Shown piece by piece: positions 16,378 through 25,326 of a stretch of 64,000 bases of DNA (its first letter is position 1; the number at the start of each line of letters is the position of its first letter). Where the stretch lies: assembly GCF_001886695.1 (NCBI RefSeq), contig NZ_CP018097.1, positions 1,197,001-1,261,000 of the forward strand, written 5' to 3'. The DNA is from Aurantiacibacter gangjinensis (lineage in GTDB: Bacteria; Pseudomonadota; Alphaproteobacteria; Sphingomonadales; Sphingomonadaceae). The position numbers and the translations under genes were made by a program. The notes under the pieces are model-generated. The model made no database searches. It saw only the letters and a list, made by a program, of their open reading frames with translations, and was not told the DNA's origin.

Positions 16378-18255
16378 CTACGCTGAAGCCACGGTCTCGG
16401 CCGCAGCTCTCGGCAATTCCAACTGCACCACCGTTTCGTCATCGCGCCGCATCACGTGCAGATCGCCGCCGATGGACTGCGCGCGCACCTGCATGTTCTC
16501 AAGCCCGCGACCGCCCTGCCGCGCCTCGCCCAGCTTGTCGCCATTGTCGGCGATCTCGATGGTATTGCCAGTGAGCGTCAGCCGGATGCGATTGCCGGTT
16601 GAGTGCTTCAGCGCATTGGCCACCGCTTCCTGCATGATGCGGAAAACCTGGATATTCGCGCGCACGCCCAACACCGGCAGGTCGTCTGCGTTCTCGATCC
16701 GGCTTTCGAAGGCGAAGCCCGCGCCCTCGCAGCGCATGGCGGCGCGCTCTGCGAACAGGGAGAATGCGGCTTTCAGGCTCTCGCCCATCGAGTCCATCGA
16801 ATCGATCATCAGCCGCATTTCGTCGATCGCGCTTTGCAATCCCTGCTCCATGAAAGGCTGCTCGGTCTTGCCGCGCCGCGCTGCCATCAGCAGGCTCATC
16901 AGCGTGGAGCCGACGCCATCATGCATGTCGCGCATGATGCGAGAGCGTTCATCGGCATGCGCCTGTTCGCGCAAAAGCGTTTTCTCGCGGTCATGCGCCA
17001 GGGCAAGCTCGGCAGTGCGCTCGTCCAGCTGGTCCTGCAATTCGGCATTGAGCTGCTCGCGGCTGCGAAACAGGCTGAAATTGCGCCCGAAAAAGCCGAT
17101 GCCCAGCAGGAGGAGGATGAGCGGCTGAGTTGCGGCGAGATAGGGACGATGCATGCCATCCAGAATGATCGCGGACAGGTGGAACACCATCAGCAGCGCG
17201 AGCAGCACTAGCACGGCTGCCTCGAGATAACGCCGCTCTGCCGGGTGGCGAATGAAGTGCCAACCAAGGCGCAGCACGGTGGCGGCGCTGAGTAGGAGAC
17301 CGGCCCATTCGACCGCCGTTTCCACCACGCCGAATGCGGTATCCGAATAGCGCGCGAACATCATCCAGCCGCTGACGAGCACGGCCAGCGCAAACACGAT
17401 CCAAACGCCCAGCCGGTAAAAGCGCAGCCGGGTGCCCGACCATGCGTCCGCAAAGATCGCCCAGGCCGCTGCGACGAATGTGGCGGTGGCCGCGTAGTAA
17501 AAGCCGCGCGCCGCGCCATCCAATGGAAACCACAGCCACTCGAAGAAGAGGTTGTAGGCTGTCCAGCCAGTGGCCGCGAGGCACAGCCACAGCGGCAAAT
17601 CCCGCTCCCGCGCGCGGCTGGCGGCGATGCCGGCAAACAGCGCGACGACGGCGACGATCACGGCGGAGATCAGCCGGAACTCGTCGATGGTGAAGGCCTT
17701 CCACTGCACCGCGCCTGCAATGCTGTCATACTCGCCCACCAGCGGCGGGATATAGGGCACCTCGCGCGGCAGCGTAGTCATGTAGACGCCGGTCAGCCGG
17801 TTCTGCCCTTCGCGCAGGGCGGCGGCAGGCACATGGATGATTTCCTTGTGATAACTATGATAGCTGGGATCATCGAGATCCATGCTGCCGGGCGAATAGA
17901 CCGACACGCCGTTCATAAAGAAGCGCACATTGTCCGCACCCGTCTGGTCGAGAACGGCCACGCCTTGCGGCGGCACCGCGTCGAGCGAGAATGTGGTGCG
18001 CACCGCGTGATAACCATCGGGGCTCAGGCGAGGGCCGGGCACCATGGGCTCGAAAGCGGCGGCATCCAGTGCCTCGGCCACAGGCGCATCGACCATGGCA
18101 TAGTCCATCGCCTCTATCGCGGGACGCGGCGGCAATTGCGATGGGGGCGGGAGGAAGACCGGGACGAACACGAACCAAAACAATGCCTGCACCATTGCAA
18201 TGGCGGCGATCAGCCGGGCGATATGCCCGCTTTTCCAGCTTGGCGTCTCTGCCAT
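16378..18255 (-). CDS. NarL-type sensor histidine kinase with 7TM region
   Basis: A 625-residue kinase. After one N-terminal helix, residues 45-190 form a periplasmic domain (galactose-binding/7TMR-DISM-like in layout). Seven hydrophobic helices follow at about 205-385 and a coiled coil at about 395-435 (REQLNAELQDQLDERTAELA). The HisKA_3 motif RSRIMRDMHDGVGSTLMSLL holds His445, followed by a HATPase with EAVANALKHS and GGRGLENM. The start at 18255 has GGGGGGAA just upstream. No LuxR-type response regulator is adjacent. Confidence 0.88.
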   Translation of the reverse strand: MAETPSWKSGHIARLIAAIAMVQALFWFVFVPVFLPPPSQLPPRPAIEAMDYAMVDAPVAEALDAAAFEPMVPGPRLSPDGYHAVRTTFSLDAVPPQGVAVLDQTGADNVRFFMNGVSVYSPGSMDLDDPSYHSYHKEIIHVPAAALREGQNRLTGVYMTTLPREVPYIPPLVGEYDSIAGAVQWKAFTIDEFRLISAVIVAVVALFAGIAASRARERDLPLWLCLAATGWTAYNLFFEWLWFPLDGAARGFYYAATATFVAAAWAIFADAWSGTRLRFYRLGVWIVFALAVLVSGWMMFARYSDTAFGVVETAVEWAGLLLSAATVLRLGWHFIRHPAERRYLEAAVLVLLALLMVFHLSAIILDGMHRPYLAATQPLILLLLGIGFFGRNFSLFRSREQLNAELQDQLDERTAELALAHDREKTLLREQAHADERSRIMRDMHDGVGSTLMSLLMAARRGKTEQPFMEQGLQSAIDEMRLMIDSMDSMGESLKAAFSLFAERAAMRCEGAGFAFESRIENADDLPVLGVRANIQVFRIMQEAVANALKHSTGNRIRLTLTGNTIEIADNGDKLGEARQGGRGLENMQVRAQSIGGDLHVMRRDDETVVQLELPRAAAETVASA

Positions 18256-18400
18256 GTTCCCCCCGTATCCTGTCCGGCAGGCCCTCAGCCCTCGCCCGCC
18301 GGACGGCATGTGCGAGGGTGTATGGCCGTCACATTAATCGCCTCATGCCATAAATATGGCAGTCGCGCCGCTCAGATGTGGAAAGCGTGTGGATGAACGC

Positions 18401-18440
18401 AGAAAGGGCGGCGCGCATAGCCGTGCCCGCCGCCCTTTCT
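18401..18440 (-). terminator. infC transcription terminator
   Basis: A perfect 13-base inverted repeat, AGAAAGGGCGGCG (18401-18413) and CGCCGCCCTTTCT (18428-18440), with a 14-base loop. It lies 18 bases downstream of the infC stop on the minus strand. Position and GC-rich stem support termination; the T-rich tail is short. Confidence 0.7.
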
Positions 18441-18458
18441 CGCCTGCCGTCTGGTTAT

Positions 18459-19001
18459 TTACTTCGGTGCGAGCACCATCAGCATTTGCCGGCCTTCGAG
18501 GCGCGGGAAGGCCTCGACCTTGGCGATTTCTGCCACATCGTCTTGCACCCGCTTCAGCAAGTCCATGCCTAGATGTTGGTGCGCCATTTCGCGCCCGCGG
18601 AAACGCAGGGTGACTTTCACCTTGTCGCCATTGTCGATGAACTTGTTCACATTGCGCATCTTCACATCGTAATCGTGCGTGTCGATGTTGGGGCGCATCT
18701 TCACTTCCTTGATGTCCTGCGTCTTCTGCGTCTTGCGCGCCGCATTGGCCTTTTTCTGGGCCTCGTAGCGATATTTGCCGACATCGAGGAACTTGCACAC
18801 CGGCGGGTTCGCATTGGGCGAAACCTCGACGAGATTGAGGCCCGCATCCTGGGCCTGCTCTATCGCTTCGCGGGTGTACATCACGCCGAGATTTTCGCCC
18901 TCGCCATCGATGACGCGGACCTTTTCGGCCTGGATAAACTGATCGTATTTCGGGCCGGACTTGACCGGCGGTGCCATCGTGCGGCGTGGTGGACGTGGTA
19001 T
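18459..19001 (-). CDS. infC: Translation initiation factor IF-3, probable ATA start
   Basis: IF-3 controls start-codon fidelity and subunit dissociation. The N-domain carries [20 protein letters not shown] and the C-domain [17 protein letters not shown]; the end LMVLAPK is normal. The conventional ATG at 18977 has no ribosome site. Eight codons upstream in the same frame an ATA (18999-19001) is preceded by AGGAG (19009-19013 on the minus strand) at a seven-base spacing. It encodes the leader xPRPPRRT before MAPPVKSG. Rare AUU/AUA-type starts are known for infC, where IF-3 represses its own synthesis. I therefore use 19001; 18977 is the alternative. Confidence 0.93.
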   Translation of the reverse strand: MPRPPRRTMAPPVKSGPKYDQFIQAEKVRVIDGEGENLGVMYTREAIEQAQDAGLNLVEVSPNANPPVCKFLDVGKYRYEAQKKANAARKTQKTQDIKEVKMRPNIDTHDYDVKMRNVNKFIDNGDKVKVTLRFRGREMAHQHLGMDLLKRVQDDVAEIAKVEAFPRLEGRQMLMVLAPK

Positions 19002-19149
19002 GGAATCGCTCCTGAAATTGTTTTGGTTCGCGTGGCTATGTAGGGCGTAGAGCAGGCGAAAGCTAGGGGGATAGCGGGGTGGTTGTCAGGCAATTTCAGG
19101 ATTTGTTTTCTTTTCGATCCGGCATCCGCCGAATCGTCCTCGGTGCTGT

Positions 19150-19352
19150 TCGCTCCGTCCTTCGGACTGCGCGGCACCTGCGGTCGCCCGTTCGGGCTCG
19201 GTCGGTCGCTGGCCGCGACCGCGGTCATCGCAAGGACGCTACCGTGTTGCGGATCTCCGTCCCGCTAGGGACGGCAAGGGCGAACGCCCGCCCGCAGCGG
19301 GCGCAGCTTGCTGCGCGTATAGCGAGGACGCTCACGCGGATGCGTGAGCATG
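19150..19352. repeat. String of small hairpins (dispersed intergenic repeat)
   Basis: The gap of about 270 bases between pdeM and infC contains several short perfect hairpins: CCGTCC/GGAC types, GGTCGC..GCGACC, CCGTCCC..GGGACGG, GCGCAGC..GCTGCGC and GCTCACGC..GCGTGAGC. Positions 19274-19301 match 1957-1930 in inverted orientation with one mismatch, so this is a copy of the repeat found between hisB and hisH. No coding signal is seen. Confidence 0.7.
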
Positions 19353-20060
19353 AGGAAAACTATCCTCCCGCCAAAGCGGAAACCGCGCCAGCTTCTTCTC
19401 CGTCGGCACCAACGCATCGACGGCACTCACGGGCTGCATCGCTTTCAGGATAGCGGGATCGGCCGCGTTCATGCCGCCCGTCAGCGCGCCGAATGCGGGC
19501 AGGATCATGCGTCCGCAGCCATCGTCGTTGTGGCCGATCACCGCGCAGGGACGGCGGATGTGGCGATGGTGGATTTTCAGCTGCACGCGCGGGTGAAAGT
19601 GGCCGGAAAGCTCGGGGCGCGTCTCGCCGCGCTTGGCCATATGGCGCAGGATCACGCCGCCCACTTCCAGCTCTTTCGCAATCGCGCCGCCGCTTTGCGC
19701 TTCCATGCTCGGGTCGTGATTGCCGGTGATCCACACCCAGTCCGTAGCGCGGGTGAGGGCGCTGAGCATCCCTGCCGCATGTGCCTCCAGCGTGGTCGAG
19801 CCATGCGAATCGTGGAAATTGTCGCCCAGCGTGATGACGCGCCGCGCATCGAAGCGGCGCACCGCATCGGCTAGCCTCTCCAGCGTCTCGCGGCTGTCAT
19901 AGGGCGGCAGCAACTGGCCGTGACGCGCGAAAAAGCTCGCTTTCTCCAGATGCAGGTCGGCCACCAGCAATGCACGCTCCGCCGGCCAATACACCGCATT
20001 GGCGCGCGTCAGGACGAATTCCTGGCCGCAGAAATCGAAGGCGAACGAAACGGGAACCAT
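19332..20060 (-). CDS. pdeM: Ligase-associated phosphoesterase PdeM
   Basis: A 242-residue calcineurin-like metallophosphoesterase. The metal ligands are visible in order: DLHLEK (about 38-43), GDNFHD (about 79-84), GNHD (about 112-115) and GHFHPRV (about 151-157). The family is named for its association with a DNA ligase, an Lhr-type helicase and a nuclease in a DNA-repair cluster; none of those partners is adjacent here. The start at 20060 has AGGAAG five bases upstream and is preferred over 20078. The C-terminus reads into the edge of the repeat. Confidence 0.88.
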   Translation of the reverse strand: MVPVSFAFDFCGQEFVLTRANAVYWPAERALLVADLHLEKASFFARHGQLLPPYDSRETLERLADAVRRFDARRVITLGDNFHDSHGSTTLEAHAAGMLSALTRATDWVWITGNHDPSMEAQSGGAIAKELEVGGVILRHMAKRGETRPELSGHFHPRVQLKIHHRHIRRPCAVIGHNDDGCGRMILPAFGALTGGMNAADPAILKAMQPVSAVDALVPTEKKLARFPLWREDSFPHAHASA

Positions 20061-20106
20061 GTGACTTCCTAATGGCAATAGGTTTCCGCCTATGCAACTT
20101 CAAATT

Positions 20107-20198
20107 CCGCTCGTCCTGAGCTTGTCGAAGGGCTGCTCTTTCTTCTAGTGATTGGCATGAAGTGAAGGACAACCCTTCGACAAGCTCAGGGTGAGCGG
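20107..20198. repeat. Palindromic repeat upstream of hemF
   Basis: Arms CGTCCTGAGCTTGTCGAAGG (from 20112) and CCTTCGACAAGCTCAGG (20174-20190), flanked by CCGCTC / GAGCGG, form a long imperfect inverted repeat around a loop of about 40 bases. The CCTTCGACAAGCTCAGG core is a widespread dispersed palindrome (from memory). It fills the gap between the divergent pdeM and hemF starts and may overlap their promoters. Confidence 0.8.
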
Positions 20199-20221
20199 TC
20201 GGTGGTTGTCAGGAGCATGGT

Positions 20222-21079
20222 GTGACCGACTGGACCGAGCAAACAGCCACCGCCCGAAACTGGTTCGAAAGCCTGCGCGACCGGATCTGCGCCGAGTTCG
20301 AGGCAATCGAGCGCGAAGCGGGATCGGATGCAACCTTCGCCTACACCTCGTGGGACCGTGAGACGGAGGACGGCTCCGATGGCGGCGGCGGCGTGCAGGG
20401 CAAGATGCTGGGCAAGGTGTTCGAGAAGGTTGGCGTCAATGTCTCCACAGTCTCCGGCGCGTTCAGCTCGGCCTTCGCCGCGCAGGTGAATGGCGCTAGC
20501 GAGGAGGAGCCGCACTTCACCGCCACCGGCATCAGCCTGGTCGCCCACATGGCCAATCCGCATGTGCCCGCCGTGCACATGAACACCCGGTTCCTGACGA
20601 CGCAAAAGGCGTGGTTCGGCGGCGGCGCTGATCTCAACCCGCCGATAGAATACAAGGAAGATACGGACGCCTTCCACGCCCGCCTGCGCGCAGCCTGCGC
20701 GGCGCACAACCCGACTTATTACGAACGCTTCAGCAAATGGGCGGACGAGTATTTCTTCATCCCCCATCGCGGCGTGCATCGCGGCGTGGGCGGCATCTTC
20801 TACGATCACCTAGAATGCGAGGACACCGCCACATTCGACCGCCATTTCGCCTTTACCAAGGATGTAGGCGAAGCTTTCCTCGATGCCTTCCCCGCCATCG
20901 TGCGCCATCGCATGGGCATGGAATGGAGCGAGGAAGAAAAAGCCCTGCAACGCGAATGGCGCGGGCGGTATGTGGAGTTCAACCTCGTCTACGACCGCGG
21001 CACGCTGTTCGGCCTGAAGACCGGCGGCAATATCGACGCGATCCTGATGAGCCTGCCGCCCGAGGTGACGTGGGGGTGA
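20222..21079 (+). CDS. hemF: Oxygen-dependent coproporphyrinogen III oxidase
   Basis: A 285-residue HemF, which decarboxylates coproporphyrinogen III to protoporphyrinogen IX using O2. Signatures include GGGVQGKMLGKVFEKVGVNVS, ISLVAHMANPHVPAVHMNTRF, WFGGGADLNP, HRGVGGIFYD and YVEFNLVYDRGTLFGL. The start is GTG at 20222 with AGGAG a few bases upstream. The length is normal. It implies an aerobic or microaerobic lifestyle. It converges on the DUF4062 gene with a four-base gap. Confidence 0.95.
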   Translation: MTDWTEQTATARNWFESLRDRICAEFEAIEREAGSDATFAYTSWDRETEDGSDGGGGVQGKMLGKVFEKVGVNVSTVSGAFSSAFAAQVNGASEEEPHFTATGISLVAHMANPHVPAVHMNTRFLTTQKAWFGGGADLNPPIEYKEDTDAFHARLRAACAAHNPTYYERFSKWADEYFFIPHRGVHRGVGGIFYDHLECEDTATFDRHFAFTKDVGEAFLDAFPAIVRHRMGMEWSEEEKALQREWRGRYVEFNLVYDRGTLFGLKTGGNIDAILMSLPPEVTWG

Positions 21080-21083
21080 GGTC

Positions 21084-22157
21084 TCAGTCGGTACAATCCC
21101 CGATCGGAAGTTTATCAGAACTGTCAACCTGCTGAACGGTTGTAGAAAGTCCAGAGCGGCGTCTGGCTAAAAGCGTGAGAAGATATCTGTCTCCTTTACG
21201 AGTCAGTTTCCAATAACGATTTTTGTCATTTACACCGCGCTTTTTCTCGCCCTGTTCAATCAGGCCAAGAGCGCGAAGCTGAACTAGAACCTCATTCCAT
21301 GCTTCGGGTGAAACTTCGGCAGAAAGTATCGACCACCTTGCTCGCGGTTCATCCCACCCGGTGAATCTAGCAAGGATTGACTTTAGTTCATTTTCAGTCG
21401 CTTCGTTGATCATCGAAGGGCCCATGTCTTTAAAGACTTGGTCCCAAGATACCATGGCATTCCAGTTTTCATTCTGCCGATCAAAGGTGCCATCGTGTCG
21501 GACCGTTCGCCCACCAGACAGCTCAATTTCGTCAGACCCTTGCTCCAGAGTTTCATCAAAAGTGAAGTCTGTCTCAACGTTGGCATTTCGCAGAACTTCG
21601 TTTTCTTCGGTCAGGTCTTTGATGCGTTCCAAAAGCGCAATCGGAGAACTCCCATCGTTACGAAGCCAGCCTGGCCGTGGATTGATTCTGATCTCGCGAA
21701 TAAGAGAGCGCGAGACTAACGCGCCCAGTTCCTGCGCAGTTGACCACGCTCGGACGGGATATTGATCCATAATTGCTTTTCTAAATGCCTCTAGTCGATC
21801 GCGCCCTTCCCGGTCTTTCTCCGACTTGCCGACAGGAATAGCTTCTGGATTTGAATGAACGAATGCGAGGACTGGTACGCCGAGTTCGCTGGCGTATCGG
21901 TACTCCTTCTCTGTATAGCTTATTCCCTCTTCGGTCACCGATCCATATCGACCTCCAATGATCAAGACGTAGTAATCGCACTCATCGATTACTCTCTGAA
22001 TCACCTCCCACTGGCTTTGGTTTGAGGCTACAAACGCTTCCATCCCTGTTGGTATGCAATCCATCTCCCACAGGGCTTGAATTACCTCAGACCTTTCCTC
22101 GACGAGGTCGGTGAAGGTTGAGCTGACGAAAACCGAGTGACGGATCGAGTAGGACAT
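21084..22157 (-). CDS. DUF4062 protein with C-terminal winged-helix-like region
   Basis: A 357-residue protein. Residues 5-95 match DUF4062 (HSVFVSSTFTDLVEERSEVIQALWEM; CDYYVLIIGGRYGSVTEEGISYTEKEYRYA), a Rossmann-like domain often found as the N-terminal module of signalling or STAND-type proteins. Residues about 270-340 (LVQLRALGLIEQ...YWKLTRKGDRYLLTLLAR) look like a winged helix. The middle is polar. Base composition is visibly more AT-rich than both neighbours, suggesting transfer between hemF and the GH16 gene. Its role is unknown; a nucleic-acid-sensing or defence function is only a guess. Confidence 0.8.
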   Translation of the reverse strand: MSYSIRHSVFVSSTFTDLVEERSEVIQALWEMDCIPTGMEAFVASNQSQWEVIQRVIDECDYYVLIIGGRYGSVTEEGISYTEKEYRYASELGVPVLAFVHSNPEAIPVGKSEKDREGRDRLEAFRKAIMDQYPVRAWSTAQELGALVSRSLIREIRINPRPGWLRNDGSSPIALLERIKDLTEENEVLRNANVETDFTFDETLEQGSDEIELSGGRTVRHDGTFDRQNENWNAMVSWDQVFKDMGPSMINEATENELKSILARFTGWDEPRARWSILSAEVSPEAWNEVLVQLRALGLIEQGEKKRGVNDKNRYWKLTRKGDRYLLTLLARRRSGLSTTVQQVDSSDKLPIGDCTD

Positions 22158-22200
22158 CTGCTATAGCTACCGATCAACTCTCGCGGTTGCCAGATTTGAA

Positions 22201-23115
22201 TTATCGCGGGTCAACCCCATAAACCCGCACCCAGTCCACTTCCATCGCCAGCTCGCCCGCGCGGATGCGCTCTGCCGTTTCCTCAGGCATGCCAACATAC
22301 GGCTGTTCGATACCGTTGATCTTGCGCGGGAAGATGCCGCCTACGGCGAAATTGAGGATCAGGAATTTGGGATTATCGAACGCCCATTCGCCGAAGAATT
22401 CGACATTGGTCTTGGGAATGCGCATCGTCATCACGTCGTCGACATAGAAGCGGATGACATCGGCTTCCCATTCGACGGCATAGACGTGCCAGTCGGTCAC
22501 ATCGGTGCCTTCGGGGAAGTAGTAGCGATCATCGATGCCTGCATCGCCCGAATAGCCGGGGCCGTGCGCGGCGGTGCCGGTCCAGTCGGCCTCGCCGATA
22601 TATTCCATGATGTCGATCTCGCCGGTCGCGGGCCATTCTTCATTGCCCAGCAGCCAGAAGGCGGGCCACACGCCGGTGGCATCGGGCATGCGGATGCGCG
22701 CTTCTGCGCGGCCATAGGTGAAATCGAAATTGCCCCGCGTGTTCACCCGGCCCGAGATGAAGTCGGCATTGCGGTCCTCGCGCGTATCCTCGCCGGGCCG
22801 GTAGACGGGGCGCAGCACCAGCAAGCCGCCATCGGCGCCTTCCACACCATCGGCAAACTGGATGGTGTCCGGGGAATCGACGTAGGCCTGCTCCTCGTCA
22901 TTCACCCAGAAATCCATGCCGACCACGTTCCACTTGGTGCGGTCGAGGCTGCCGGAATTGAATTCGTCCGAGAATATGAGCTGGCGCGCATTGCCTTCAG
23001 CCTGCGCTGCATCGACCTCGGCCTCGGTCGGCGCAGGATTGCGCGGCTCAGCCGCGCAAGCTGCCAGCGCAAGAATGGGCAGGAAGAGGGCGAGTGATTG
23101 TGCGAGGCGGGTCAT
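22201..23115 (-). CDS. Glycoside hydrolase family 16 lipoprotein
   Basis: A 304-residue secreted lipoprotein. The signal peptide ends LALAAC (Cys about 20). The GH16 jelly-roll fold shows IFSDEFNSGSLDRTKW, the catalytic motif GEIDIMEYIG (two Glu flanking Asp) and DWHVYAVEWEADVIRFYVDD. Members cleave beta-1,3 or beta-1,3-1,4 glucans or marine galactans; the substrate here cannot be fixed. The C-terminus MEVDWVRVYGVDPR is typical. Outer-membrane anchoring with the active site facing the periplasm or outside is inferred. Confidence 0.9.
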   Translation of the reverse strand: MTRLAQSLALFLPILALAACAAEPRNPAPTEAEVDAAQAEGNARQLIFSDEFNSGSLDRTKWNVVGMDFWVNDEEQAYVDSPDTIQFADGVEGADGGLLVLRPVYRPGEDTREDRNADFISGRVNTRGNFDFTYGRAEARIRMPDATGVWPAFWLLGNEEWPATGEIDIMEYIGEADWTGTAAHGPGYSGDAGIDDRYYFPEGTDVTDWHVYAVEWEADVIRFYVDDVMTMRIPKTNVEFFGEWAFDNPKFLILNFAVGGIFPRKINGIEQPYVGMPEETAERIRAGELAMEVDWVRVYGVDPR

Positions 23116-23130
23116 TCCGCCAGCTTTAGT

Positions 23131-24078
23131 CTAGCCGGTCACCGGAGTCACATCAGGGCGCTGTTCGTTCTCGCGCATCATCAGCGTGCCGAGGTCGCGA
23201 AGCGCCTGGCTGGATGGGCGGTTGGGCAGGCCGCGATACATGCTGCGGAGATAGGCGCGATCCCACATTGTCATTTCGTCGGCGGAATACTCATCCGTAA
23301 AATAGGCCAGCACCGTGCTGAAAGCCGTTTCGTTTTCCGGCACACGCGCGCGCCCCAGCAATCGCATGGTTGCAAAGTCGGCCACGCCAAACAGGTTGCG
23401 ATCGGCCAGGGCGGAGCGCTCGACCAGCAGGATCGCGAAGTCGATATCCTGCCTGATCGCCGTCCGAGTGCGCGACATGCGGTCAGTTTGCGAAGGAATT
23501 GGGGCTCCGGTACCACTGATCGCTGCCATATTGGCAGTGACAGCCTCGAAACCGGTCACGAGGGGAGCCCCTTCGAGCGTCCGCATACTGGTACGGTGCC
23601 AGGCCACAGTCGATCCGTGCTCTTCGGCGATTTCGCGCCTCACCCTAGGGTGGAGCCCACGGACCAAGAAACTGCGCTCTTCGCGCAGGCTGTTATAGGT
23701 TTCCTGCGGATCGTCGACTACGATGATCCAGACATTCGCGCGGCAATTTTCCGTGGCATTTACCGGGATACCGGCACGCTCAGCATTGGAATAGATACGA
23801 TCAATCATCGGTTGGGCAAATTCCGGCGACAGGCCCCATACGCCCGGACAGACGTCTGCCTGAAAACGGGGCAATGGCTCGGAAGTGCTATACGCTCGCG
23901 GCGTAAGTTCGCGGGCTTGATCGCGCGCGGCGCGATTGGTCTGTCGTTCGCCCTCCACCACGATGCGGCGTTGCTCGTCCTGCGCCTGTTCTTCGGCGGT
24001 CTGGGCATGCGCTGGGGGCAGCGCGGATAGGCAAAGGGCTGCCAGCGCGGTGGCTGCGATCGATTTCATGATCCGCAT
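23131..24078 (-). CDS. Exported protein, tandem paralogue 2
   Basis: A 315-residue protein with signal peptide cleaved after LPPAHA. It shares a framework with its upstream neighbour: CPGVWGL...I.DRIYSNAE (about 73-100), NVWIIVVDDPQETYNSL, RTAIRQDIDFAILLVERSALADRN, and MTMWDRAYLRSMYRGLPNRPS near the C-terminus. Paired Cys residues may form disulfides. I do not recognise the family. The ATG at 24078 has GGAGAG close upstream. It lies 137 bases after its paralogue on the same strand. Confidence 0.75.
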   Translation of the reverse strand: MRIMKSIAATALAALCLSALPPAHAQTAEEQAQDEQRRIVVEGERQTNRAARDQARELTPRAYSTSEPLPRFQADVCPGVWGLSPEFAQPMIDRIYSNAERAGIPVNATENCRANVWIIVVDDPQETYNSLREERSFLVRGLHPRVRREIAEEHGSTVAWHRTSMRTLEGAPLVTGFEAVTANMAAISGTGAPIPSQTDRMSRTRTAIRQDIDFAILLVERSALADRNLFGVADFATMRLLGRARVPENETAFSTVLAYFTDEYSADEMTMWDRAYLRSMYRGLPNRPSSQALRDLGTLMMRENEQRPDVTPVTG

Positions 24079-24215
24079 CGGTCTCTCCTCGACTTGACGC
24101 ACTATGACGCAGAGCGCGGTCAATTTCCTTACCACATTAGGGTGCCGGTTAGAAACAGAGTGAGTGATTTCTTGGCTGTCACATATTCATTAGGCAAATG
24201 TATTGGCGTGTCGTC

Positions 24216-25160
24216 TCACTCGCCGTCGATGTCCTGCTCGTCATCCATCAGCGCGCTGATATTGCCGATCGCCATTCGCGCCGGGCGGACCGGACTGCTG
24301 CGATAAAGCGCGCGCAGATAAGCCCTGTCGAACGCCGTCATGCGCTGCGGAGCACCGATAGCGGCATCACCGGCGATAAACAGACTGAGGATGGTAGAGA
24401 CTGGCGTGTCGCCGTCCGGCACATCGGTATAAGCGAGCAAGCGCATCGTGGCATAATCACCCAGCGCATCGGTATCGAGATCGGCAAGGGCGGAGCGTTC
24501 AAGCAGTACGACCGATAATTCGATATCGGTCCTGATGCCCAGCTCGGATCGCGACATGCTGGAAACCTGGTTGACCGGCGTGCCGAACTCTCCTTCGAAA
24601 AAGCGCTGCGTTGCCTCAAAGCCTGTGGGCACTGGCAGGCCGGTATCGGGATTGCGCGTGGAGATGACGCTCCACCCGCGCGCGCTACCTTCTTCGCTGC
24701 GGATCTTGCGCACCTGCAGCGGGGTCAGGTGGCGGGTCATATGCGAATCGTCCTCTTCGAGCTGGGTAAACGTCGCCTCCACATCGTCCACGACGATCAC
24801 CCAGATATTCGCGCCGCAGCCGACTTCATCGCTTACCTCGGCGCCGATTTCTGCGGCGTTTTGCATGATGCGGTCGGATATCGCCTGCCCGATATCCTCG
24901 CCCAAGCCCCATACACCCGCACATACGGGGCGCGTAAAACGGGCTAGGGGAACCTGATAAGAATACGAACCGATCGTGATGTCACGGGCGGTGCTGCGGA
25001 TGTCTGCCGTGTCGATGCGTTGCCCATCGACGATGATGGTATTCGCTCCCTGCTCCTCTGTTTCGTCCTGCGCGAAGACCGGGTTAACGGACATGGTGCT
25101 GGCCATTGCATAGGCAGCGCAAGCAAAGGCGGAACGGGAACGATATAGCGTAGCGAACAT
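24216..25160 (-). CDS. Exported protein, tandem paralogue 1
   Basis: A 314-residue exported protein (signal peptide to about residue 30, PVFAQ). Conserved blocks shared with the downstream copy are CAGVWGLGEDIGQAISDRIMQNAAE, ANIWVIVVDDVEATFTQL, IRTDIELSVVLLERSALADLD and MTAFDRAYLRALYRSSPVRP. Identity is moderate, so the duplication is old. An acidic tail (MDDEQDIDGE) ends the protein. The function is unknown. It is divergent from the M1 peptidase, with about 166 bases for promoters. Confidence 0.75.
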   Translation of the reverse strand: MFATLYRSRSAFACAAYAMASTMSVNPVFAQDETEEQGANTIIVDGQRIDTADIRSTARDITIGSYSYQVPLARFTRPVCAGVWGLGEDIGQAISDRIMQNAAEIGAEVSDEVGCGANIWVIVVDDVEATFTQLEEDDSHMTRHLTPLQVRKIRSEEGSARGWSVISTRNPDTGLPVPTGFEATQRFFEGEFGTPVNQVSSMSRSELGIRTDIELSVVLLERSALADLDTDALGDYATMRLLAYTDVPDGDTPVSTILSLFIAGDAAIGAPQRMTAFDRAYLRALYRSSPVRPARMAIGNISALMDDEQDIDGE

Positions 25161-25326
25161 GTAGGGAGAATCCTGTGCGTGGAAAGCAGTGATGCGATGT
25201 CATAACTCGCGGCGAAAAGATAGGTGCTGTTCATCGACAAGCGTCTATCCTCCATCGGCGGATGACAGCGGCGCGCGCCGTGCTACAAGCCCGCCCATAT
25301 ACGCAAACGCATCTGCCGGAGTATCC

